Positions 1-7,775 of a DNA stretch of 64,000 nt are shown piece by piece; the stretch's first letter is position 1; every line of letters starts with the position of its first letter. This DNA comes from DATBJG01 sp963790545 (GTDB lineage Bacteria > Acidobacteriota > Vicinamibacteria > Vicinamibacterales > JAMQPK01). The translations under genes and the position numbers were made by a program. Under the pieces are notes generated by a model. It did not search any database. It was not told the DNA's origin and was given only the letters and a program-made list of their open reading frames with translations. The stretch covers positions 236,224-300,223 of the forward strand of contig CAWBPA010000016.1 in assembly GCA_963790545.1 (NCBI GenBank). Reading direction: 5' to 3'.

Positions 1-1759
1 TCTTCAACTGCTGGCCGATCGGATCTTCGTTGGGCCAATACCGCCGGGCTGCGGTCTCGTTGATCACGGCAACCCGCGGGGTATCGGCGCGGTCCTCTGC
101 TGTAAACGTGCGCCCCCTCATCACGCGGATGCCAAGCGTGCGAAAGTAATCCGGGGTCACCGCACGATTGAAAAACATCGTCAGGTTCTCCCGAACCAAT
201 GGGCGATCCTCAATCTGTGCGTACAAATTGAACCCCGGTTCGCGCAGCGGTAGGTGCGACGAGGCGGCGGCGCTCGTGACGCCCGGCAACGCGGCAAGTC
301 GATCGGTGGCAATCTGGATAAAGCGGCCAACCTCTTCTGGTCCCGCATAGCGAGCCTGCGGCAGCGACACGCGCAGGGCCAACAGCCCCTGAGGCTCAAA
401 ACCCAGGTCAACCGCTCCCAGGCGGGCGAAGCTCCGCACGAGCAGTCCGGCCCCGACGAGCAGAATCAGGGCGAGCGCCAGCTCTGCCACGACGAGCATC
501 GAGCCCAGTCGCTGGCGATGGTGACTCGCTGTTCCGCGTGCCGTGTCCTGCAGCGTGTGCTGCGGGTTGGCACGCGTGCTGTACCAGGCCGGCATGATGC
601 CGAAGAGCAGGCCCGTGACAATCGTGCTGAACGCGGTGAACGCCAGCACCTGCCCGTCAACTGTCGCCTCGCCCAGGCGTGGCACGTTCGCAGGCAACCA
701 CCGCAGCATCAGGCCTCCAACCCAGATGGTGAGGAGCACCGCCAGAGCGCCGCCCAACCCTGCGAGCAGCAAGCTTTCAGTCAGGGCCTGGCGGATGAGA
801 CGCGAGCGACTCGCGCCGAGCGCCGCACGAATGGCAATTTCGCGCTGCCGCATCATCGATCGCGAGAGCAGAAGATTGGCGATGTTCACGCAGGCAATGA
901 GCAAAATCACGGCGACAGCCGCGAAAAGGATCAGGAGTGGGCGTCGAACGTCGCCCACCAGTGCTTCCTGCACAGGCACGGTCAGCGCAAGAATTCCGGC
1001 GTTCGATCCCGGTCGGATTGTTTGCAGGCGCTTTGCGATACCCGCCATTTCCGCCGTTGCCTGCTCGACAGTGACGCCGGACTTCATGCGGGCTATGACC
1101 GTCAGAAAGTGGCTGCCGGGAGCGGCCAGTTCAGCCGCGGTCAAAGCGAGCGGGACGTAGATTTGTTGCGTGAATCGAATCTGCGGGGTCCGCCCGAATT
1201 CCGCGGAGGCAGGGACGACACCAATGATGGTGTAGGGCTCGTCGTCCAGCGTCAGCCACTGCCCCAGAATGTTCCGATCGCTCTCAAAGCGGTCTCGCCA
1301 GAGTGTTTCGCTCAGCAAAACCGTTCGGGCCGTTCCGAACCGATCGTCGCTCTCCTGGAAGTCGCGGCCGAACAAGGGTTGTAGACCAAGCACACGGAAA
1401 TAGTCGGCAGACACGCGTAATCCGGTCAGACGCTCAGCTTCACCTCGTCCCGTCATCGCAACCCCCAATGGCGCTGACGCGGCGATGTGCCGGAATACGC
1501 GCTGGTCTCGCCGCCAGTCGAGGAAATCAGGAGCGGAGGCGTTCATGTTGCGAATGTCACGGACGGTTTCCCGAACGAACACGACATTCTCCGGCTCCGG
1601 TAACGGCAGCGGCCGCAGCAGCACCCCGTTGATACCGGTGAAGATGATGGCGTTTCCCCCAATGCTCAACATCAGGGTCAGGAGAACTACGGCTGTAAAT
1701 CCAGGTGTCGTGGCCAACAGCCGGCCGGCGTGGCGAACGTCTTGGACGAGTCCGGCCAT
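1..1759 (-). CDS. Orphan MacB/FtsX-type permease (ADOP family), partial
   Basis: The frame is open from an ATG at 1759 to the left edge, 586 residues without a stop, so roughly the last 200 residues of an about 800-residue protein lie outside. The N-terminus MAGLVQDVRHAGRLL and the first membrane segment at about residues 20-45 are typical of acidobacterial duplicated orphan permeases. A MacB-like periplasmic domain follows (about 50-250), then an FtsX core (about 275-395, including IACVNIANLLLSRSMMRQRE) and the start of the second repeat near 420. No ATPase gene lies beside it. Members of this family are thought to act in export or lipoprotein-type transport, but the substrate is unknown. 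Two further copies occur in the window. Confidence 0.9.
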   Translation of the reverse strand, partial: MAGLVQDVRHAGRLLATTPGFTAVVLLTLMLSIGGNAIIFTGINGVLLRPLPLPEPENVVFVRETVRDIRNMNASAPDFLDWRRDQRVFRHIAASAPLGVAMTGRGEAERLTGLRVSADYFRVLGLQPLFGRDFQESDDRFGTARTVLLSETLWRDRFESDRNILGQWLTLDDEPYTIIGVVPASAEFGRTPQIRFTQQIYVPLALTAAELAAPGSHFLTVIARMKSGVTVEQATAEMAGIAKRLQTIRPGSNAGILALTVPVQEALVGDVRRPLLILFAAVAVILLIACVNIANLLLSRSMMRQREIAIRAALGASRSRLIRQALTESLLLAGLGGALAVLLTIWVGGLMLRWLPANVPRLGEATVDGQVLAFTAFSTIVTGLLFGIMPAWYSTRANPQHTLQDTARGTASHHRQRLGSMLVVAELALALILLVGAGLLVRSFARLGAVDLGFEPQGLLALRVSLPQARYAGPEEVGRFIQIATDRLAALPGVTSAAASSHLPLREPGFNLYAQIEDRPLVRENLTMFFNRAVTPDYFRTLGIRVMRGRTFTAEDRADTPRVAVINETAARRYWPNEDPIGQQLK

Positions 1760-1957
1760 GGCAAGCCTCCGGGAAAGTTTTCGCGAGGGCGTGTGAGGAT
1801 CAACTCACGTGCCGACGCCGATGGCCACAATCAGCGCCTTTCCTCTCGGATTTCGTTCGTCAGTGGGACAGAGCGTCCCATGGGCGAACGCGGCCGTGGG
1901 TTGCGTTTGGGTTGTCGCGACCGATCCGGCGGCGGTGCGTAGGTACCATGCGCCACT

Positions 1958-2593
1958 ATGTCGGTGGAATCCTGGCTGCTGTTCTGCGTAACCGATACAG
2001 TATTGTGCTTCACGCCTGGACCAGCGGTTCTCCTGGTCGTGTCTCTCTCACTGGCGCGCGGTGCGCGGGCAGGCTTCAGAGCGAGCCTGGGCATTCTGTC
2101 GGCCAATGCAATGTACTTCACGATCTCGGCCACGAGTCTTGGAGCGTTGCTGCTGGCGTCGTGGGAGCTGTTCACGATTGTCAAATGGTGCGGCGCGGCA
2201 TACCTGATGTGGACCGGTGCGCGCATGCTCTTCCCGGCACAGAGCGGGCTGTCGGCAACGCCAGTTGAACCCAATACCGACTCGAACCGTCTCGGTTCCT
2301 TCTCGTCAGGGTTATTGACCCAGGGCGCCAATCCCAAGGCGCTGGTTTTCTTCACGGCCATCCTGCCACAGTTCATCGATCCCGCGGGGCCGATCGGGAT
2401 CCAGCTCGTGATTCTGGGTACGAGTTCGATCGTGATTGAATTCGTCGTGCTTGGGATTTATACGTGGGCCTGTCACCAGAGCCGAGGCTGGGTACGGCAG
2501 TCACGGTTTGCGGCGCCATTGGAGCGTGTCGGCGGCGCGCTCCTCATTGGCGCCGGGGCGCGGCTTGCCGCAACCGATTGGCAGGCGCGCTAA
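1958..2593 (+). CDS. LysE/RhtB family amino-acid exporter
   Basis: A 211-residue inner-membrane protein of normal family length, with about six membrane segments. The N-terminal CFTPGPAVLLVV and the central QGANPKALVFFTAILPQF match the LysE/RhtB signature regions; these proteins export amino acids or homoserine-type metabolites by proton antiport. The start is the first ATG, about 200 bases from the divergent permease start at 1759, so the two genes may share a divergent promoter region. The substrate cannot be read from sequence. The next gene begins 80 bases downstream with its own ribosome site and is probably separate. Confidence 0.88.
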   Translation: MSVESWLLFCVTDTVLCFTPGPAVLLVVSLSLARGARAGFRASLGILSANAMYFTISATSLGALLLASWELFTIVKWCGAAYLMWTGARMLFPAQSGLSATPVEPNTDSNRLGSFSSGLLTQGANPKALVFFTAILPQFIDPAGPIGIQLVILGTSSIVIEFVVLGIYTWACHQSRGWVRQSRFAAPLERVGGALLIGAGARLAATDWQAR

Positions 2594-2672
2594 CGGTCCC
2601 CCAACACTGCTTCGTTTTTCCTCGATCTCGGGCGATAATTTGTGCCGATCACAACTTCACGGAGGGGCACGA

Positions 2673-3074
2673 ATGATTGGGCGAACTTTGGGATGTGTCG
2701 TCTTGTGCGCGTGGCTGGTGGCCGGTGGCTCGTTGCAGGCTCATCACTCCCTCGCCGGCGTCTACGAAATGAAAAAGGAAGCGGAGGTGTCAGGGACGCT
2801 CACAAAAATACAGTTCGTGAACCCCCACGGCTCGATGACTATCGCGGTCAAGAACCCGGACGGCTCCACAACCGACTGGGTATTTACGACTGGCTCCGCC
2901 ACGACCCTCGCGGAACGAGGGATCGGTAAGAACTCGAATGTTCTCAAGGCCGGAGACACCATTAGCGCGAAGTTCATTCCGGCGAGGAACGGTAGCCCGT
3001 TGGGGTTTCTCAAGTCGATTACCACGGCGGACGGGAAGGTAATCGTAATCTCCCTCGGTAACCCCAATGACTAG
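2673..3074 (+). CDS. Secreted DUF6152-like protein, copy 1
   Basis: A 133-residue exported protein. Residues 1-22 form a signal peptide ending LQA, and the mature protein starts HHSLAGVYEM, the His-His start typical of DUF6152 proteins. The rest is a small beta-rich domain containing VNPHGSMTIAVKN. The start has GGAGGGG about 7 bases upstream. The stop is 17 bases before the large secreted gene at 3092, suggesting one transcript. A paralogue lies at 9578-9979, beside the paralogue of that same neighbour but in the opposite order. The function is unknown; a paired His motif at the mature N-terminus could bind metal, which is inference. Confidence 0.78.
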   Translation: MIGRTLGCVVLCAWLVAGGSLQAHHSLAGVYEMKKEAEVSGTLTKIQFVNPHGSMTIAVKNPDGSTTDWVFTTGSATTLAERGIGKNSNVLKAGDTISAKFIPARNGSPLGFLKSITTADGKVIVISLGNPND

Positions 3075-3091
3075 ACAAGGGGGGACCATCT

Positions 3092-4834
3092 ATGGCCTTT
3101 CGGCGAAACGCAATATGGACAAGGGTCGCGCTCGGACTCGTCCTCACGGTCAGCGGGCTGCTGACGGCCGGCCCGCAGGCGCAGTTCGGTGGTGGCCCGC
3201 CACCCTACACACCGGCGGCCGGCGCCAAGGACCTGCGGGCGGTGCTCTTCAACTGGACGTCATACACGGGCATGCTGCGGGGCATTGATGAACACGAGCT
3301 GATCGTCTCGCTCGAATATCAGGGGAACGGCACCATTCAGGTGGACGGGCAGCCCTGCACGCTGACGAAGTATCGCGTGAGTACCAATTACCAGACGCCA
3401 GGTCAGCGGATTCAGTACGCGTGCACCCGTGCCAACGGGCAAAAGTCTTCAAACGTCGAGGTCGTCAGCGGTCAGTACGCCTGGAACGAAGACATCCCGG
3501 GTGCGGAGATCATCGCTGGAAAAGGCAAGGCCACCCCGATGCCAGGCGCTGTGCAGGAACGGCTCATCCGCCTGTGGGCAAGTCCTCAGGGCGCGCCCAA
3601 GGCCGCGTTGACTGGTGTATCGGAGACGGCCGAGTGGGGAGCCAACCCCGCCACGCTTTTGCAGGACGGTGTCACGACGGCGGGACGGACGTCCTTGTCG
3701 TGGGAAGCGGGTAAGCCCATCGTGACGTTCCCGATTCCCGGTGTGCCGGGAGCGACGGCGACAGCCACGCTCGACGCGAAGTACATGGCTGAGCGCGTGG
3801 TGGTCAAAGACGGGTCGACCACCACCGAGTTCACCTACGGCGACTACCAGGACTGGAACAATCCGCTGAACAAAGTCGATGCGTTGTACGCCGGCAAGAT
3901 GGTGGAGCGACGGAACGGCACGGTCGTCCGCGACCTGACGACGGTCGAGACGGAAACCGGCAGCGTGTATGTGGTCATGCCAGTGCCCGCAAGCGTGCAG
4001 AAGGCGATCACGGTGACGGCGGTGGCGCCGCCCGCGAGGCGTCTGCCAACGCCCCCGGCATTTGGGAAGCCCGCGCCGGATCAGCCGACGCCGCGAACGG
4101 CCAACGGAAAACCCGACTTGACGGGCAACTGGCTCTTTCTTGGGTTCAACTGGCGCTACGGATTTCGCCGCTGCGGTCCGACGCAGCAGGAGGGCTGTAC
4201 GCCGGTCATCAATCAAACAGCCGATTTCGAATTCGAAGCGCCTTCGCGGTTCGGGCCGAATCGCCCGCTGTACAAACCTGAGCACTGGGACAAGATTCAG
4301 CAGCTGGACATGTGGACGAACAAGGAAGATCCGGTCATGACCTGTCAGCCGCTGGGCATTCCGCGGCAGGGCGCACCCCGGCGCATCATCCAGTCGGCGA
4401 ACGACGTGGTTTTCTTCTACGGGCAATATGCCGATGGCGGCGGCGGACAGGGGGAATACCGCATCATCCCCACCGACGGACGCAAACACGATCCCAAGAA
4501 GGCGATCCAGACCTTCTATTACGGGTACACCGTCGGAAACTGGGAAGGCGACACGCTGGTGCTCGACTCCATCTCGTTCGTCGACACGACATGGCTCGCG
4601 CGCGGCGGCTTCTTCCACTCCGATCAGATGCGCGTGGTGGAGAAATTCACGCGTAAAGGCAATGAAATCCTGTACAAAGTCACGGTCGAGGACCCCGAAG
4701 TGCTTGTCGAACCCTGGGTGATGGCGCCCCGAACAATGCGGCTGCTCCCGAATGCCGACGCGGGACTTCTGCCGGAGCGCGGTAACTGCGAGGTGTACGA
4801 GCTGAAGGACATCACCTCCCAGATTCGGCACTAG
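3092..4834 (+). CDS. Large secreted protein of unknown function, copy 1
   Basis: A 580-residue exported protein with a signal peptide at about residues 1-30. The first part (about 45-310) contains YTPAAGAKDLRAVLFNW and a repeated beta-rich pattern. After a proline-rich linker (about 310-340) comes a C-terminal part beginning KPDLTGNW, with GNWEGDTLVLDSISF and GGFFHSDQMRVVEKF. The PDLTGNW and WEGDTLV signatures are widespread in secreted acidobacterial proteins without assigned function. AAGGGGGGACC precedes the ATG. A close paralogue is at 7776-9521. The gene is intact over 1.7 kb, unlike many neighbours. Co-occurrence with DUF6152 suggests a shared extracytoplasmic role; I can assign no reaction. 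Confidence 0.85.
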   Translation: MAFRRNAIWTRVALGLVLTVSGLLTAGPQAQFGGGPPPYTPAAGAKDLRAVLFNWTSYTGMLRGIDEHELIVSLEYQGNGTIQVDGQPCTLTKYRVSTNYQTPGQRIQYACTRANGQKSSNVEVVSGQYAWNEDIPGAEIIAGKGKATPMPGAVQERLIRLWASPQGAPKAALTGVSETAEWGANPATLLQDGVTTAGRTSLSWEAGKPIVTFPIPGVPGATATATLDAKYMAERVVVKDGSTTTEFTYGDYQDWNNPLNKVDALYAGKMVERRNGTVVRDLTTVETETGSVYVVMPVPASVQKAITVTAVAPPARRLPTPPAFGKPAPDQPTPRTANGKPDLTGNWLFLGFNWRYGFRRCGPTQQEGCTPVINQTADFEFEAPSRFGPNRPLYKPEHWDKIQQLDMWTNKEDPVMTCQPLGIPRQGAPRRIIQSANDVVFFYGQYADGGGGQGEYRIIPTDGRKHDPKKAIQTFYYGYTVGNWEGDTLVLDSISFVDTTWLARGGFFHSDQMRVVEKFTRKGNEILYKVTVEDPEVLVEPWVMAPRTMRLLPNADAGLLPERGNCEVYELKDITSQIRH

Positions 4835-4957
4835 CCCTTCGACTCGCGTGATCGCGAGCTCGCTCAGGGCACATTCGACTCGCCGTCCAGAGAGCCCGGC
4901 TCTGCCATGAGCGGGCCATGAGCGAGCCGTGCGCGAAGCGCACGGCGAGTCGAATGG
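4835..4957. repeat. Short palindromic repeat cluster (CTTCGAC...CTCAGGGCA family)
   Basis: Right after the stop at 4834 come a CCTTCGACTCGC...GCTCAGGGCA unit and then GAGCGAGCCGTGCGCGAAGC followed by GCACGGCGAGTCGAATGG. The second part recurs at 5929-5969 and the first resembles 6546-6571, where it is translated in frame. The whole region is noncoding between two convergent genes. Confidence 0.75.
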
Positions 4958-4961
4958 CCGA

Positions 4962-5663
4962 TCAGAACCGGAAGGTGACACCTCCGCCCAGGCGCATGAT
5001 GTCGCGATCGTGCGACAGCCTGAAGTACTTCGCGTCCACGTCGCCCCACAGCTGACCTGCTATACGCACACTCGCTCCGGCGCCGGTACTGAACGCGTAG
5101 CCTGTGCGCGAAATCGACTCATCGATCGTCAGCGGGTCGATCCGAAGCTCTTGATTCGTGTTGTTGATGCCGAGCCCGCCTGAAACGTAGGGCCGGAATC
5201 GTGCGGTCTGCACTGGCAGCTCGTACCGGACTCCCAGCGTACCGACGATCGTCGAACCGGCCGTTGCCGCGAAAAGACGGTTCACGCCGATCGGGAAGTT
5301 CGACAGGTTCGACAATGCGGGAAAGCCGAAGCCGATGCCGACACGTCCGAACGATCCGCCCCGCCTCCGGACGGTCTCAAGAAGACCCGCGTTCGCGGTG
5401 CGGATGTCCAAGTCGAACTCGCGATCGCGGAAACCGCCTGCTGCAGCGTCGAACCACGTGAGGTCGCCTTCGAACCAGAAGCGCTCCGAGAACCGGTAGC
5501 CGAAATTGCCGCCGAGCGCGAGCTCCGCATCACCACCCAGCGTGGCCATGGAGGGCGCGAACGAGACGCGAAACCGTTGATTCTGTGCACTGGCCGCCGC
5601 CGGGACAAGGGTGAGGAGCGCCATTAGCGCCAGAATCGGCGCCGATTTCCTGACTGTCGACAT
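4962..5663 (-). CDS. Outer-membrane beta-barrel protein
   Basis: A 233-residue protein with a clear signal peptide (residues 1-26, ending AAASA). The mature part alternates short polar and aromatic strands, for example FGYRFSERFWFEGDLTWF and VDAKYFRLSHDRD, and ends GGGVTFRF with a terminal Phe, the usual signal for BAM-dependent insertion. The length fits an eight-stranded OmpA/OmpW-like barrel. The gene is convergent with the upstream secreted-protein gene and is followed by repeats on both sides. Whether it is a pore, an adhesin or a structural barrel cannot be told from sequence. Confidence 0.82.
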   Translation of the reverse strand: MSTVRKSAPILALMALLTLVPAAASAQNQRFRVSFAPSMATLGGDAELALGGNFGYRFSERFWFEGDLTWFDAAAGGFRDREFDLDIRTANAGLLETVRRRGGSFGRVGIGFGFPALSNLSNFPIGVNRLFAATAGSTIVGTLGVRYELPVQTARFRPYVSGGLGINNTNQELRIDPLTIDESISRTGYAFSTGAGASVRIAGQLWGDVDAKYFRLSHDRDIMRLGGGVTFRF

Positions 5664-5969
5664 ACGAACTCCTTATGATGTGTGCTGTCGAATGAATAAG
5701 GTGTGGTGTCGAGAGGGCATGATGTGTGCTGTGGAGAGGGCACTCGGTTGGTGATCTATCGCCCGCCTGTCCGTCGCAGAGGACGAAACTGCAAGCACGC
5801 ACGGCGGACGAGCAAGTTCCATGCCCCTGCTCGCGCCGCTACGCGTTCCGGAGACTGATCGAATTGACCTTCGAGCAGGAAAAGCAGGAGACAAATGAGG
5901 CAGGAAGTTGCGAGAGCAGGGCTCTGCCATGAGCGAGCCGTGCGCGAAAGCGCACGGCGAGTCGAATGG
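5664..5969. repeat. Intergenic direct and inverted short repeats
   Basis: Upstream of the barrel gene, ATGATGTGTGCTGT occurs twice (about 5677 and 5720) with GTCGAGAGGGCA-type words between. At 5929-5969 the GAGCGAGCCGTGCGCG / GCACGGCGAGTCGAATGG palindrome of 4919-4955 recurs with one extra base in the loop. No other gene was seen except the short membrane peptide starting at 6053. Confidence 0.65.
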
Positions 5970-6053
5970 TCAGCCGCTGCGATCGAGAAGGTACCCCACC
6001 GCGCCGACAATCAGCAAAACCACAACGACCACCGCGCTGACCGCGAACGCCAC
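5970..6053 (-). CDS. Putative 27-residue single-span membrane peptide
   Basis: A short open frame from a GTG at 6053. After five residues it is a continuous hydrophobic helix (AVVVVVLLIVGAVGYLL) ending LDRSG. GAGGGA lies a few bases upstream of the GTG, and the frame starts 13 bases after the stop of the membrane gene ending at 6067, so it could be the last gene of that operon. Its stop abuts the repeat ending at 5969. Against it: the peptide is very short and has no recognised family. Confidence 0.42.
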   Translation of the reverse strand: MAFAVSAVVVVVLLIVGAVGYLLDRSG

Positions 6054-6066
6054 TGTCCCTCAGCGG

Positions 6067-7050
6067 TCAGAAGGCGTTGCCGATGAAAGGAAGCATCCGA
6101 CCTGCATACAACACTGCGAGCCACACGACGATCGACGAGACCGCCATGGCCTTGTCAGCCAGAGTGTAGTCCAACCGGTCGACGGCCCAGACCTTCTTGA
6201 ACACCGTCAGATAGAGAAAGTTCGCGCCGGCGATCATCAGCAAGACGACCTTCCAGTAGAACGGCACATTCTCGATGTACTGTCCGGGTTGCCCGATGAA
6301 GAACAGCATCCCGGTGATGAGATTGACGCCGAAGCCCAGCATGCCCCACGGCAGCAATCGATGCACGTCCGCAAACGCAACTTGCTTCATCACCCCGAGT
6401 ATCCGCAGGTTCACGGCCAGCAGGACACCGAACGACAAGGAGAAACCCAGGAAGTGTACGGCCTCAGCGGCAGGCCAGGCCCACGGGCTGTAAACCATGT
6501 ACGTGCTGATCCTCGTCGTCAGGAATCGTTCGGGATCTTGGGCGGGCCCTTCGACGGTGCTCAGGGCAGGCTCGGCGGCGCCGGCGGAGAGGTCGGTCCG
6601 GATCTCCGGGTGGCGAATCTCGCCTCCAAGAGTCGCCGAGCGAGCCATGAGCGCGAGCGCCACAATCGAGAGCAACATCACGGCAGGGACGAGCCCTCGT
6701 GCCGCACGGCCGCGGCGCCTGGACTGCCACAATGCGATCCACGCGAGGAAGCCGGCGAACTCCGTCGCGGCGAATCCGGCGAGCGCGGCGTCCTGGTGGA
6801 CTCTGGTGGCAGTGTCGGAGAGCTCGGGTCGGTCCCGCAGCTCCCGATGGGCGGCGACGCCGCTCATATAGACGGGAAGCGTCACGACCGCGATCACGAA
6901 GAGCACTTCCAACCCCGCATGTTTCAAGGTCTCATCACGCCGGACGAGCGCCAGGAGCAGGAGTCCCAGTGCAACGGCCGAACCGACAGTGGGCACGTGG
7001 TTCAGAATGAGATGCAGATGCGCGAAGTTCACGGTGATGAGCGAAGTCAT
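6067..7050 (-). CDS. Polytopic membrane protein, DUF2231-like plus DUF6644-like halves
   Basis: A 327-residue protein; the ATG at 7050 lies 8 bases after the preceding gene. The first half (about 1-125) has four membrane helices with His residues in HLHLILNHVP, LKHAGL and RVHQDAAL. The second half (about 190-325) aligns visibly with the whole neighbouring 161-residue protein (AVHFLGFSLSFGVLLAVNLR against TLHTMGMAVLVGASWVLDLR). Repeated intramembrane His residues suggest heme binding, as in cytochrome-b-like proteins; this is inference, and the domain names are from resemblance. Between the halves is an in-frame repeat peptide EPALSTVEGPA (bases 6546-6571). Two-gene operon with 7059-7544. Confidence 0.75.
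   Translation of the reverse strand: MTSLITVNFAHLHLILNHVPTVGSAVALGLLLLALVRRDETLKHAGLEVLFVIAVVTLPVYMSGVAAHRELRDRPELSDTATRVHQDAALAGFAATEFAGFLAWIALWQSRRRGRAARGLVPAVMLLSIVALALMARSATLGGEIRHPEIRTDLSAGAAEPALSTVEGPAQDPERFLTTRISTYMVYSPWAWPAAEAVHFLGFSLSFGVLLAVNLRILGVMKQVAFADVHRLLPWGMLGFGVNLITGMLFFIGQPGQYIENVPFYWKVVLLMIAGANFLYLTVFKKVWAVDRLDYTLADKAMAVSSIVVWLAVLYAGRMLPFIGNAF
6546..6571. repeat. Palindromic repeat inside a coding sequence
   Basis: GCCCTTCGACGGTGCTCAGG and flanks match the intergenic repeat family at 4835-4957. It is read in frame on the minus strand as PALSTVEG within the linker between the two halves of the membrane protein. Confidence 0.7.
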
Positions 7051-7058
7051 GTGCCCGC

Positions 7059-7544
7059 CTATGGGACCAGGTAGGCGAGAAGACGGCCCGCGGTCACGGC
7101 ACCGGACCACGCGAGGATCGAGGCAATCGCCAGGAGACGAGCGCTGAAACTGACCTCGCGTCCCTCGCCGCTCGTCGGGACGCTGCGAAATACGAGCGAG
7201 CGGATCGGCACCAATGTCGCGACGCTGGCGATGACCAGGCAGATCTTGATGAGAAACGGTATCGACGTCGCCCAGGTTGTCGCGCGCTGTGCGAAGAGCA
7301 GGACGCCGGTCGCGAGATTGACGATCAGTCCGACCGTGACGGCAGGGAAGACCCAGCGGAAGGCGGACAGAGGAACGTTTCGGCTGATGCCGAGCAGACG
7401 CAGGTCGAGCACCCAGCTCGCGCCGACCAGCACCGCCATTCCCATCGTGTGAAGCGTCAGCACGGTCGGGAGGGCCCACTTGGAGGGGGACTCACGCAGC
7501 CATACCGCGAGCGGACTCGATTCAAGCCAAATCAACACACCCAT
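7059..7544 (-). CDS. Four-helix membrane protein, DUF6644-like
   Basis: A 161-residue integral membrane protein with four helices at about 25-50, 65-90, 95-115 and 135-158. Conserved features shared with the C-terminal half of the downstream protein are TLHTMGM with an intramembrane His, DLRLLGIS, and VNLATGVLLFAQ. The start is the ATG at 7544, and the stop is 8 bases before the ATG of the next gene, so the two are very probably co-translated and may form one complex. The function is unknown; a heme or quinone role is only inferred from the conserved His. Confidence 0.72.
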   Translation of the reverse strand: MGVLIWLESSPLAVWLRESPSKWALPTVLTLHTMGMAVLVGASWVLDLRLLGISRNVPLSAFRWVFPAVTVGLIVNLATGVLLFAQRATTWATSIPFLIKICLVIASVATLVPIRSLVFRSVPTSGEGREVSFSARLLAIASILAWSGAVTAGRLLAYLVP

Positions 7545-7775
7545 GGAGAGTCAGCGAGGGCGTTTCAGTATACGCTTGGCGGCGCTCAGGCAGCAGACCC
7601 GAAGTACGTGCCACGCCAACATTGGCCTTGACCTCGGCCCCCCGTGCGGGCATGCTCGATTCGAAAAATGCTCGGCCGAGCCGGTCATCCGCTAGTGCCG
7701 TGCCGGGGCGTCAATATGACTGTCGAGGCGGGTCTCTCGCGGCGGCGCCAATGACGAGACAAGAGGAGGACCACC

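Noticed and set aside
254..1384. 376-residue plus-strand frame
   Set aside because: Antisense to the well-supported orphan permease; composition is Arg/Gln-rich and without motif.
3449..4981. 510-residue minus-strand frame opposite the secreted-protein gene
   Set aside because: Arg/His-rich shadow of a gene with clear signal peptide and paralogue on the plus strand; no motif.
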